From a bacterium (GTDB lineage: Bacteria > UBA6262), in assembly GCA_028716025.1 (NCBI GenBank), contig JAQUQP010000054.1, positions 1-11,672 on the forward strand: a stretch of 11,672 bases of DNA, written 5' to 3'. The notes beneath the pieces were generated by a model. The model was not told where the DNA came from. It worked only from the letters and a program-made list of their open reading frames with translations, and did no database searches. The position numbers and the translations under genes are program-made. Of the stretch, positions 1-6,089 are shown one piece after another. Numbering within the stretch: the first letter of the stretch is position 1; each line of letters opens with the position of its first letter.

Positions 1-678
1 GATGGCTTGGGAAGTATAACGGCCATAGTTGACCAGAGTGGCAACATCGCACAGACTTACAGATATGACAGCTTTGGAAATATACTCAGCACCACTGGCT
101 CCTTGAATCAACCCTATACCTACACCTGAAGAGAATATGACTCCGAAACTGGGTTGTATTATTACCGCCACCGTTACTACGATCCGCATACCGGAAGATT
201 TCTACAAGAAGATCCTGTTTGGGGTAAAAACTTGTACTTATATTGTGGGGCTAATCCGGAAAATTGGGTTGATCCATTTGGCAATGTAAGTCTTAGTTAT
301 AATGCAGGATACCATATACCAATTACGCCTGGGCCAGTTTCGGTTGGTCAAAATTTTAGTTCATCTACAAAATTAAGAAGTATATGGGACATAGGAAATA
401 CCCCTCAGGCTGAACCCACACAACCCGAAGCGGTTATAGGTTCATTTGTTGATGTAGGTGTAAGTCTGGGGCTTTCAGATTTTGATAATACTGGTTGTGA
501 TGGCGTGACAATTAGTATAGGTTCGGGCAGATATGGTGGTATTCAGTTTACTCTAAAAGAAACATTTGACCAGAATAAATCGATTTTAAATCCTTTCAGA
601 TATTTAAACGGGGTATCCGTCGGATTAGGTTTAGGTTATGGTTCGCCAGTACAAGTCACGGTACCCTTAAAGAGGTAG
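1..678 (+). pseudogene. RHS-repeat core end with C-terminal tip, broken by an in-frame TGA (cassette A)
   Basis: Frame 1 reads DGLGSITA, RYDSFGNILSTTGSL, then REYDSETGLYYY, RYYDPHTGRFLQEDP and ends its core at DPFG (271-282). This is the RHS-repeat-associated core that normally precedes a variable toxin tip. The gene enters from beyond the left edge. TGA at 127-129 replaces the glycine codon of the conserved YTYTGREYD motif (cassette B has GGC here), so core and tip are separated by a single-base nonsense change. No good start follows; TTG at 154 lies inside the conserved core and has no ribosome site. The tip (283-675, about 131 residues) is rich in Gly, Ser and beta-prone stretches (VGVSLGLSDFD, ISIGSGRYGG, GVSVGLGLGYGSP). 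I do not recognise its fold. RHS proteins are secreted or surface polymorphic toxins whose core encapsulates the tip; function of this tip is unknown. Confidence 0.8.
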
Positions 679-681
679 CTC

Positions 682-1047
682 ATGAATAATCCAGAGAATC
701 TTTTTAATATTGCGATTGGCGTTGCAATTTTCATTTATGCATTAATGTATAGATATGGCTATTTTAGGGGTAAACAAAATAGCAGATTTAGAAAGATAAT
801 AAATATGGATGAGTTTCTATTTCCAAACTTAAATGAAGAAATCGCTCATAGAGCTGACATACTGAGTTTCTGGGTCTGTTCATTTATGGCGGTGTTAATT
901 GTTTTAAATGGGATAGAATCAGCATTAACTTCTATTATCCCAAATATCAGCATGATTTTTATAGTTATTTCATTTCCAGGTGTTTTGATTTTGCGAATAA
1001 TTTATATATTAGTGAAAAAGAACAAATCCAAAAACACAGGGAAATAG
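682..1047 (+). CDS. Small three-helix membrane protein, candidate immunity protein of cassette A
   Basis: The 121-residue product has three predicted membrane helices, at about residues 7-24, 59-77 and 85-112, separated by a basic/acidic loop and ending in a lysine-rich tail (KKNKSKNTGK). The start is well supported. AGAGG at 671-675 overlaps the last codons and stop of the RHS tip gene, and ATG follows the stop by 3 bases, which suggests translational coupling. I do not recognise the family. A gene placed immediately after an RHS tip is usually its cognate immunity gene, so this role is inferred from position only. A membrane location would suit a tip that attacks the membrane or periplasm. 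It could instead be an unrelated passenger. Confidence 0.6.
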   Translation: MNNPENLFNIAIGVAIFIYALMYRYGYFRGKQNSRFRKIINMDEFLFPNLNEEIAHRADILSFWVCSFMAVLIVLNGIESALTSIIPNISMIFIVISFPGVLILRIIYILVKKNKSKNTGK

Positions 1048-1227
1048 AACCTTATCAATCATCGTCATCACCTCCTTTCACTTTCGCCCCTTCGGGTCGT
1101 ATCGGTCGTCTTACGACGCCCGTCCCCGCGTTGTTGTTGTCTCGGAGTTTCCCTGTTATGCAACGAATCGCCCTGTGGATTTTAGGGACGTCCTTAGGCA
1201 AATAGGTATACAAAATTATTTATTTTG
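1048..1227. other. Non-coding spacer with palindromic scraps
   Basis: No plausible long reading frame is visible. The stretch is GC-richer than its neighbours and holds short self-complementary pieces: GGTCGT/ACGAC around TTACGACG (about 1105-1120) and GGGACGTCC within an imperfect palindrome (about 1182-1194), the kind of motif found at ends of REP-like or transposase-associated elements. On the minus strand, AAAGGAGGTGA (1068-1078) is a perfect Shine-Dalgarno match preceding an ATG (1060-1062) that opens only 17 codons. Probably debris of a mobile or repeated element. Confidence 0.35.
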
Positions 1228-1255
1228 AAGCTGGTGATACTCTCACCAGCTTTTT
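1228..1255 (+). terminator. Rho-independent terminator after cassette A
   Basis: Ten-base-pair stem AAGCTGGTGA (1228-1237) with TCACCAGCTT (1243-1252), loop TACTC, then a run of T (1251-1255). It follows the candidate immunity gene by about 180 bases. RHS homology of cassette B resumes 5 bases after it, which marks a likely recombination junction. Confidence 0.75.
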
Positions 1256-1259
1256 AATT

Positions 1260-1364
1260 GCCCACTACGGTTACGATACCCTGAGCCGGAGAACGGGGAA
1301 ATAGATACCCAATGGTTCGACTCCGCTCACCACAAGCTACAACTACGACCTGGCAAGTCAGCTT
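1260..1364 (+). pseudogene. 5' scrap of the cassette B RHS frame with a TAG stop
   Basis: In the same frame as the RHS gene downstream, this reads HYGYDTLSRRTGK, a TAG stop at 1302-1304, then IPNGSTPLTTSYNYDLASQ. The YD-repeat signature (YGYD.LSRRTGK.IPNG) continues on both sides of the stop, so the stop interrupts a formerly continuous RHS repeat. Homology begins right after the terminator at 1228-1255, with no signal peptide or normal RHS N-terminus. Positions 1313-1332 (TGGTTCGACTCCGCTCACCA) look like a dispersed repeat carried inside the frame. Confidence 0.65.
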
Positions 1365-2621
1365 TTGTCTATCAACTATCAACCATCAACAATCAACTTT
1401 GGTTACACATACGATAATGTAGGGAATAGACTTAGTTTAACTGATACTAATGGGATTCATAACTACACCTACGACAATGTGTACAGATTAGCTAATTCCA
1501 ACAATCCAGGTGAAGCTTACAATTATGATCCTGTCGGCAATAGGAATCCACTTACTCAAACCTATGATGCTGGCAACCGTCTCCTGGATGATGGCACATA
1601 CACCTACACCTATGACCATGATGGGAATATGGTCACAAAGCAAAACAAGACGACCTTAGAGACAACAACCTATACCTACAACTCTGAAGATCAACTGATA
1701 GGGGTAGTTACACCAACTCAAGCCATATCGTACAAGTACGATGCCCTGGGCAGAAGGATAGAGAAGAATGTAGCAGGTACGATCACCAGATACATCTACG
1801 ATGGGGAAGATATTATCCAGGAGTTGGATGGAAATAACCAAATTGTCTCAACTTACACCCACGGCCCCGGAATCGATGAGCCGATTTTAGTTGAAAAAAA
1901 CGGTGAAAAATACTATTATGTCAGTGATGGGCTAGGAAGTATAACTGCTCTTGTAGACCAAAACGGAAATGTTACCAAGACATTCAGATACGATTCGTTC
2001 GGAAATATTCTAAGCACAACCGGTTCTTTGACCCAACCCTATACTTATACCGGCAGGGAATATGATCCAGAGACGGGGCTGTTTTATTTCCGTGCGCGCT
2101 ATTACGATCCCAAAATAGGCAGATTTCTACAGGAAGATCCGATATGGAATAGGAATGCATATAGTTATTGTTATAACAATCCCTTGATTTTGATTGATCC
2201 TTTGGGTTTAGAACCTCCAAAAAATATTCCACCTGGAGTAAATCTAAATGCTAATGTTCGAGAAGCCAGGAATATGTCTCCCTTGGAATTCTATAATGCA
2301 GTAAAATCTGGAGGTAAATGGGATTATAAGCAAAAAGGTAGGCAATATGAGGATTTTGGTAACTACAATTATGGTCTCACCGGAAGAGCAACAGGATTTA
2401 GTGAAGATGTCTTACTAAGAGGAGCTGGGGCGTATCAAATCTACAGAAAAACCTCTGAACGTGATTGGGGATGGCCTTGGGGTGGGTACCCCTATGGAGA
2501 TGATCCTAATGATCAAAAATGGATAAAAGAAGGGATTACAGATTATGAAAAAAAGCATAGAGAGAGTTATGATTGTAATAAACTACAAATTCCTTTTAGA
2601 ATATGGGTATTGATATTATGA
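1365..2621 (+). CDS. RHS/YD-repeat protein fragment with polymorphic toxin type 44-like tip (cassette B)
   Basis: The open part is 418 residues counted from TTG 1365, but that TTG has no ribosome site and the RHS frame extends upstream to a TAG at 1302, so the true start is uncertain. YD repeats (YTYDNVGNR, YTYDHDGN, YKYDALGRRIEK) lead to the core: YVSDGLGSITA, RYDSFGNILSTTGSL, YTYTGREYDPETGL, YYDPKIGRFLQEDP (246-259), ending at DPLG (278-281). The tip (282-418) has WDYKQ (319-323), YEDFGNYNYG (328-337), an LLRGAGAYQ helix and GDDPNDQ (378-384), which I recognise as resembling polymorphic toxin type 44 (Ntox44). The match is from memory. Its target is inferred to be the envelope because the next gene encodes a lipoprotein. 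Stop and next start overlap as ATGA (2618-2621). Lacking a secretion N-terminus, it is probably an orphan tip module or pseudogene. Confidence 0.75.
   Translation: MSINYQPSTINFGYTYDNVGNRLSLTDTNGIHNYTYDNVYRLANSNNPGEAYNYDPVGNRNPLTQTYDAGNRLLDDGTYTYTYDHDGNMVTKQNKTTLETTTYTYNSEDQLIGVVTPTQAISYKYDALGRRIEKNVAGTITRYIYDGEDIIQELDGNNQIVSTYTHGPGIDEPILVEKNGEKYYYVSDGLGSITALVDQNGNVTKTFRYDSFGNILSTTGSLTQPYTYTGREYDPETGLFYFRARYYDPKIGRFLQEDPIWNRNAYSYCYNNPLILIDPLGLEPPKNIPPGVNLNANVREARNMSPLEFYNAVKSGGKWDYKQKGRQYEDFGNYNYGLTGRATGFSEDVLLRGAGAYQIYRKTSERDWGWPWGGYPYGDDPNDQKWIKEGITDYEKKHRESYDCNKLQIPFRIWVLIL
1370..1397. repeat. Heptad repeat inside the RHS frame, reverse of GTTGATW
   Basis: Four phased units TATCAAC, TATCAAC, CATCAAC, AATCAAC. 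In frame they encode SINYQPSTIN between two YD repeats, a sequence with no RHS character, so an intergenic repeat type has become part of the coding frame. Confidence 0.7.
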
Positions 2622-2998
2622 ATAATTTAAAAATTTTTATAGTATTTGTTTCTATCCTCAGCCTTTATGCCTGTAACTCCTGTCAGGATAAGGAAATACA
2701 AAGAACATCTTCTCCAGATGGTAGGGTAGAAGTCGTAATGATAGAAAGAAACTGTGGAGCTACAACTGGATATTCATATAGAATATACATTGTGCCAAAG
2801 AGAGGGGACACAAAAGGATTTTCTCCTATTTTCGAAGCTGATCGTTTAGATGGAGAAAATTTGCAATGGGTGTCTCCAAAATTACTAGAAATTAGATATA
2901 AAAAAGCAAGGATTTTTGCATTTAAAAATTATTGGGAATCTCGTGAAGTAGATAACTTTGATTATAAGATACAGATTCATGAAGTTCAAATCCAATAA
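2618..2998 (+). CDS. Small lipoprotein, candidate immunity protein of the type 44-like toxin
   Basis: From ATG 2618 the product has 126 residues. I prefer this start to ATG 2603 because it overlaps the RHS stop as ATGA and gives a clean lipoprotein signal: MNNLK, a hydrophobic core, then the lipobox LYAC with Cys19 as the lipidation site. The mature part carries SPDG (32-35), RNCGATTG (44-51), ADRLDGENLQWVSPKLLEIRY and a beta-rich C-terminus. I recall similar NCGATTG proteins as uncharacterised lipoproteins and cannot name the family. Position directly behind an RHS tip suggests immunity. A membrane-anchored periplasmic immunity protein would imply a toxin acting in the periplasm. That is inference. 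Confidence 0.65.
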   Translation: MNNLKIFIVFVSILSLYACNSCQDKEIQRTSSPDGRVEVVMIERNCGATTGYSYRIYIVPKRGDTKGFSPIFEADRLDGENLQWVSPKLLEIRYKKARIFAFKNYWESREVDNFDYKIQIHEVQIQ

Positions 2999-3000
2999 AT

Positions 3001-3039
3001 CATTATTATATCTCTGATGGCTTGGGGTCAATAACAGCT
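3001..3039 (+). pseudogene. 13-codon RHS core remnant
   Basis: One frame reads HYYISDGLGSITA, matching KYYYVSDGLGSITA of cassette B (around 1914-1952) and the DGLGSITA with which the window opens. Similarity ends sharply after GCT at 3039. It lies 2 bases after the lipoprotein stop. It is best read as the start of another tip module or the scar of a recombination within the RHS core. Confidence 0.7.
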
Positions 3040-3142
3040 CCTGGTCTAACTTGTCCAGACCACTAAGAATAGAATATGTTGAGGAATAGGGGGGATGGAG
3101 TTAAAATAATAAGATAGGTGAAAAAAATAATAAATTTAAGGA

Positions 3143-3169
3143 GCTCACCTAATAAAGGTGGGTTTTTTT
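3143..3169 (+). terminator. Terminator closing the RHS region
   Basis: Stem GCTCACCT (3143-3150) with AGGTGGGT (3156-3163), including two G-U pairs, loop AATAA, then seven T (3163-3169). It separates the RHS cassettes from the membrane protein gene. An upstream TAGGTGA (3115-3121) can pair with TCACCTA (3145-3151), which would compete with this hairpin. Confidence 0.65.
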
Positions 3170-3179
3170 ATGTTTTGTC

Positions 3180-3208
3180 TTGAAATAAGTAGCCGGAAAG
3201 ATTATGAT
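3180..3208 (+). promoter_or_regulatory. Sigma70-type promoter of the membrane protein gene
   Basis: TTGAAA (3180-3185), a 17-base spacer, then TATGAT (3203-3208). It lies 26 bases before the TTG start at 3235, just after a terminator, as expected for an independent transcription unit. Confidence 0.6.
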
Positions 3209-3234
3209 ATAAATAAATATATAAGGAGAAAAGA

Positions 3235-5316
3235 TTGAAGTCCTCTGAAACACTGATTAATAAAACTCCCATGTTTTTTATTTTTTCATTTCTGGCAGCA
3301 GTCCTGCTATTTATTGTTTTCGCTTCATTTCTGGCGCTCTTTCCGGGATTTTTTCAAACTGCGGCGCAAAATGGCAGTCCTTCTCCCTTCCTTTATCAGA
3401 ATATGGAGTCGCCGCAGGATACTTTTGAAGGATTCCTTTATTTGGCAGGGATAATTTTCATTCCTGTCGCGGCTTTCTTTTTGTTCCGGTGGTTGTTAAT
3501 ACTGGAAAAAAGGGATCGCGGTATAGCCGCTTCCAAACTATGTTGGCTAAGCGCGGCAATGGCCGGGATTTACCTGTTCCTGAATTATGTCTGGCTGCGT
3601 TATTATATTATGACTTATTGCTTGTCTTTATCAGGCTTTGCGGGGCTTATCTTTTTTTGTTTAGCGGTAGCGTTCCGGCAGCGTTATGACGCGACAAAGT
3701 ATCGATCAAAGTTCATTTTTTCCGCCGGGATGATCCTGATCCTAGTAGCGGCTTTGACGCAGATCAATACGGCACGGTCATTGATAGATAATTATAGCGC
3801 CATGTTCCATTTCAGTAATATCCTGGGAGTGACCAATCAAATACATCATGGCCGGATGATCCTGGTGAATACTACCTCGCTTTATGGGATCGCCTATCCT
3901 TATTTGGCCTTATTGTTCACTAAGATGGCCGGGTATAATATTGTTTCTCTGAGTCTTTTCTTTGTTTTCCTGATCTTCCTGTCATATCTTTTTTTATATT
4001 TTGCCCTGGGAGAAATCAGCGGTTACCGGTCATGGTTCGCGTTGCTGATGTTAATAGTATTGTTGGGACTGAGCCATCCGTATTATATCATCGTGCACCT
4101 AAATGAAGAAATATACCAGGTTTTCAGGATGGATAATCCATATTATCAATATCACCCGATCCGGGTCATCTTTTGCGCTTTTTTTATTTGGTTCGCGCTA
4201 AAGTACGTTAAACATGAGAACCGGTTCTACTATGGGCTGGGAATGTTCTTGGCCGCTTTTAGCGTTTTCTGGAATTTTGACAGCGGCCTGGCAGTGATGT
4301 GCGCGTGGTTGGGTTTCCTGATATACCGGGACCTGTCCAGAACGGGTAAGACTTTTACCAGAAGTCTGGTTCTTGCCGTCCGGCATATCGGTATCTTATT
4401 ATTTTCCCTGGGATCCCTGGCTTTGGCTTACAGTTTGTTTACCTATATTCAGACTCATCAATTCCCTGTATGGTCCAGTCTGTTCGCGTTTCATAAACTC
4501 TTTGTTGCATACGGTTTTTTTATGCTGCCGATGAATCCTTTTGATTTTTGGCATATGCAGGTATGGATCTATATGGCCGTACTGGTATTTTGCGTGCTGA
4601 AATTATGGCAGAGGCAAAGTACGGAGCGGGACGCGTACTTCTTTTTCCTGGCGGTCCTGGGTCTCATTCTTTTCCGGTATTATGTCGGCAGGAGCGCCAT
4701 TTTCAATTTATATCCCGGATCATATCCGGCAGTCATTATCCTGGCCGTGGCCCTGCAGGGATTGTCTACGCGCTATCAACCAGGGGATTACACGATCGGA
4801 AATTTTGCTAAAAACAGCTTGTTCCGGCATGATCTGTTTAAAATACTGATGGCTATTATCCTGGCTAATTATGGCCTGGTGGTTTGGACCTATCACGCGC
4901 CGGATCTGCTATATAGCGCGGGCAAGAAATGGGAGTATTTAAAGAATAACCAGCCTCCAGGAGAGATCGAAGCGGCCGTGACTTACATTAACCAGACCAG
5001 GAAAAGCGATGAGATTTTGATCTTTTCTTCCTTAGCCGAGTACTTGCATATACAAACCTCGACCTATTCGCCTTTGCCATATTCTTGCCTGAATGAAGTT
5101 TTTACCGAAGGGCAGGGGCAACAGATCAAGGGTATGATCGAGCGTAAGCAGCTCAAGCAGGTCTATTTTATACTTAAAAACGTGGCTTTTAAGGAACAAG
5201 GATTTGCTTCCCTGGCCAAGTTCATTGTTCCTACCATTAAACGCAATTATCGTGTAGTAAAAAATGAGCAATTAACTCCTGATCTAGCGGTAGTCATTTT
5301 TGAGCCGGTATTGTGA
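3235..5316 (+). CDS. Polytopic membrane protein, possibly GT-C-like glycosyltransferase
   Basis: The 693-residue product has roughly a dozen or more hydrophobic helices to about residue 555, then a soluble C-terminal domain (about 570-693). The start is TTG 3235, supported by AAGGAG at 3223-3228; no nearer in-frame ATG precedes the first helix. Recognisable landmarks are DNYSAMFHFSNILG (185-198), IHHGR and NTTSLYG between helices (203-218), NPYYQYHPIR (301-310) and FWNFDSG (345-351). The multi-helix body with a C-terminal soluble part resembles GT-C lipid-linked sugar transferases. However, the usual acidic pair in the first extracellular loop is absent (the loop reads GSPSPFLYQNMESPQD), so that assignment is weak. 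D185 could be an alternative acidic site. The role is otherwise unknown. It has its own promoter and precedes the infC promoter by only about 20 bases. Confidence 0.7.
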   Translation: MKSSETLINKTPMFFIFSFLAAVLLFIVFASFLALFPGFFQTAAQNGSPSPFLYQNMESPQDTFEGFLYLAGIIFIPVAAFFLFRWLLILEKRDRGIAASKLCWLSAAMAGIYLFLNYVWLRYYIMTYCLSLSGFAGLIFFCLAVAFRQRYDATKYRSKFIFSAGMILILVAALTQINTARSLIDNYSAMFHFSNILGVTNQIHHGRMILVNTTSLYGIAYPYLALLFTKMAGYNIVSLSLFFVFLIFLSYLFLYFALGEISGYRSWFALLMLIVLLGLSHPYYIIVHLNEEIYQVFRMDNPYYQYHPIRVIFCAFFIWFALKYVKHENRFYYGLGMFLAAFSVFWNFDSGLAVMCAWLGFLIYRDLSRTGKTFTRSLVLAVRHIGILLFSLGSLALAYSLFTYIQTHQFPVWSSLFAFHKLFVAYGFFMLPMNPFDFWHMQVWIYMAVLVFCVLKLWQRQSTERDAYFFFLAVLGLILFRYYVGRSAIFNLYPGSYPAVIILAVALQGLSTRYQPGDYTIGNFAKNSLFRHDLFKILMAIILANYGLVVWTYHAPDLLYSAGKKWEYLKNNQPPGEIEAAVTYINQTRKSDEILIFSSLAEYLHIQTSTYSPLPYSCLNEVFTEGQGQQIKGMIERKQLKQVYFILKNVAFKEQGFASLAKFIVPTIKRNYRVVKNEQLTPDLAVVIFEPVL

Positions 5317-5333
5317 GGCAGTCTATTTAGGCC

Positions 5334-5362
5334 TTGACAGGGCAACAGGAATATGATATAAG
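5334..5362 (+). promoter_or_regulatory. Strong sigma70-type promoter of the infC operon
   Basis: TTGACA (5334-5339) is a consensus -35, followed by a 17-base spacer and TATAAG (5357-5362). Transcription would start near 5369, giving a leader of about 180 nt before infC. Confidence 0.75.
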
Positions 5363-5368
5363 TTAACA

Positions 5369-5549
5369 TATGAAAGAAGAAGCTAATAACTTCTCACCGT
5401 ATGGTCAGTGCAGCGATGCTGCACTATGAGCCAAAAGGTTATCATATGATAATCTTCTATTATATCGCTGATAATAGTTCCCTTTACGGTGGGGCAATCA
5501 GCGATTATTTTTTAATGAATGGCCAAGCCATTCAGGGAGGAGAGACGTT
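5369..5549 (+). promoter_or_regulatory. infC leader, candidate L20-type attenuator
   Basis: The leader has three hairpins in order. P1 is AGTGCAGC (5407-5414) with GCTGCACT (5418-5425). P2 is the perfect palindrome TTATCATATGATAA (5439-5452). The third is a terminator (5464-5513). CAGCGAT at 5411-5417, held in P1, is complementary to ATCGCTG at 5464-5470, the terminator's 5' arm, so P1 opening would form an antiterminator. In Firmicutes, infC-rpmI-rplT is regulated by L20 binding to such a leader. Whether L20 is the ligand here is inference. A 66-codon open frame from ATG 5401 crosses it but has no ribosome site. Confidence 0.55.
5464..5513 (+). terminator. Leader terminator (attenuator) before infC
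   Basis: Nine-base-pair perfect stem ATCGCTGAT (5464-5472) with ATCAGCGAT (5497-5505), a 24-nt loop that can close further by CCC/GGG pairing, then TATTTTTT (5506-5513). It ends about 37 bases before the infC start and after the operon promoter, so it can only work as premature termination of this transcript. Confidence 0.65.
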
Positions 5550-6065
5550 ATCGCTAGAGAAGAGTTACGGATCAACGAACGGATCAGAGCTAACGAAGTA
5601 AGATTGATCGACGAGGCAGGACAACCCCTGGGCATCGTGGCGCTATCCCAGGCCATGAATATGGCTGTAGAAAGAGGTTTGGACCTGGTGGAAATATCCG
5701 GCCAGTCAACACCACCGGTATGTAAGATAATGGATTATAGTAAATACCGGTATGAACAGGAAAAGAAGGAAAAAAAGGCCAGGAAAAGCCATAAAGTGAT
5801 CCATGTAAAGGAAATAAAGATCAGGCCGAAGATCGGTACCCATGACTTGGAAGTAAAACTGCGCCATACTGAAGAATTTCTGGCAGAAGGCGACAAAGTC
5901 AAGATCGCGATGATGTTCCGGGGCCGGGAAATGGCTCATATGGAATTAGGCGTGGGGATCATGAGGAAAATTGAAGAACGGTTTGCCACCACCGCAACTA
6001 TTGAACAATCGCCAAAAATGGAAGGAAATACGATGTTCATGTTGCTGGGGCCAGCAAAAAAATAA
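5550..6065 (+). CDS. infC: Translation initiation factor IF-3
   Basis: IF-3 binds the 30S subunit, prevents premature 50S joining and proofreads the start codon and initiator tRNA. The N-terminal domain starts with the conserved ELRINERIRANEVRLID and contains VCKIMDYSKYRYEQ before a lysine-rich linker. The C-terminal domain has VKEIKIRPKIGTHD and the MMFRGREMAH motif. I place the start at ATC 5550, giving 171 residues. GGGAGGAGA (5535-5543) is a strong ribosome site ending 6 bases before it, no ATG, GTG or TTG exists in this frame between the leader terminator and TTG 5604, and TTG 5604 would delete conserved RINE..R..EVR residues. Non-canonical AUU/AUC starts on infC are known and let IF-3 repress its own translation. 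Next gene rpmI follows after 24 bases. Confidence 0.93.
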   Translation: MAREELRINERIRANEVRLIDEAGQPLGIVALSQAMNMAVERGLDLVEISGQSTPPVCKIMDYSKYRYEQEKKEKKARKSHKVIHVKEIKIRPKIGTHDLEVKLRHTEEFLAEGDKVKIAMMFRGREMAHMELGVGIMRKIEERFATTATIEQSPKMEGNTMFMLLGPAKK

Positions 6066-6089
6066 GTAAAATCATATAAGGAGTATTAC

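Noticed and set aside
127..129. TGA read as glycine (alternative genetic code)
   Set aside because: TGA is the stop of the membrane protein gene (5314-5316) and the methyltransferase gene (10187-10189); read-through there would give unrelated extensions.
154..678. Independent gene starting at TTG 154
   Set aside because: The start lies inside the RHS core motif without a ribosome site; it is the remainder of the frame after the TGA at 127.
5401..5601. 66-codon open frame across the infC leader, possibly a leader peptide
   Set aside because: No ribosome site before ATG 5401, no family resemblance, and it runs through the P1, P2 and terminator structures into infC in another frame.
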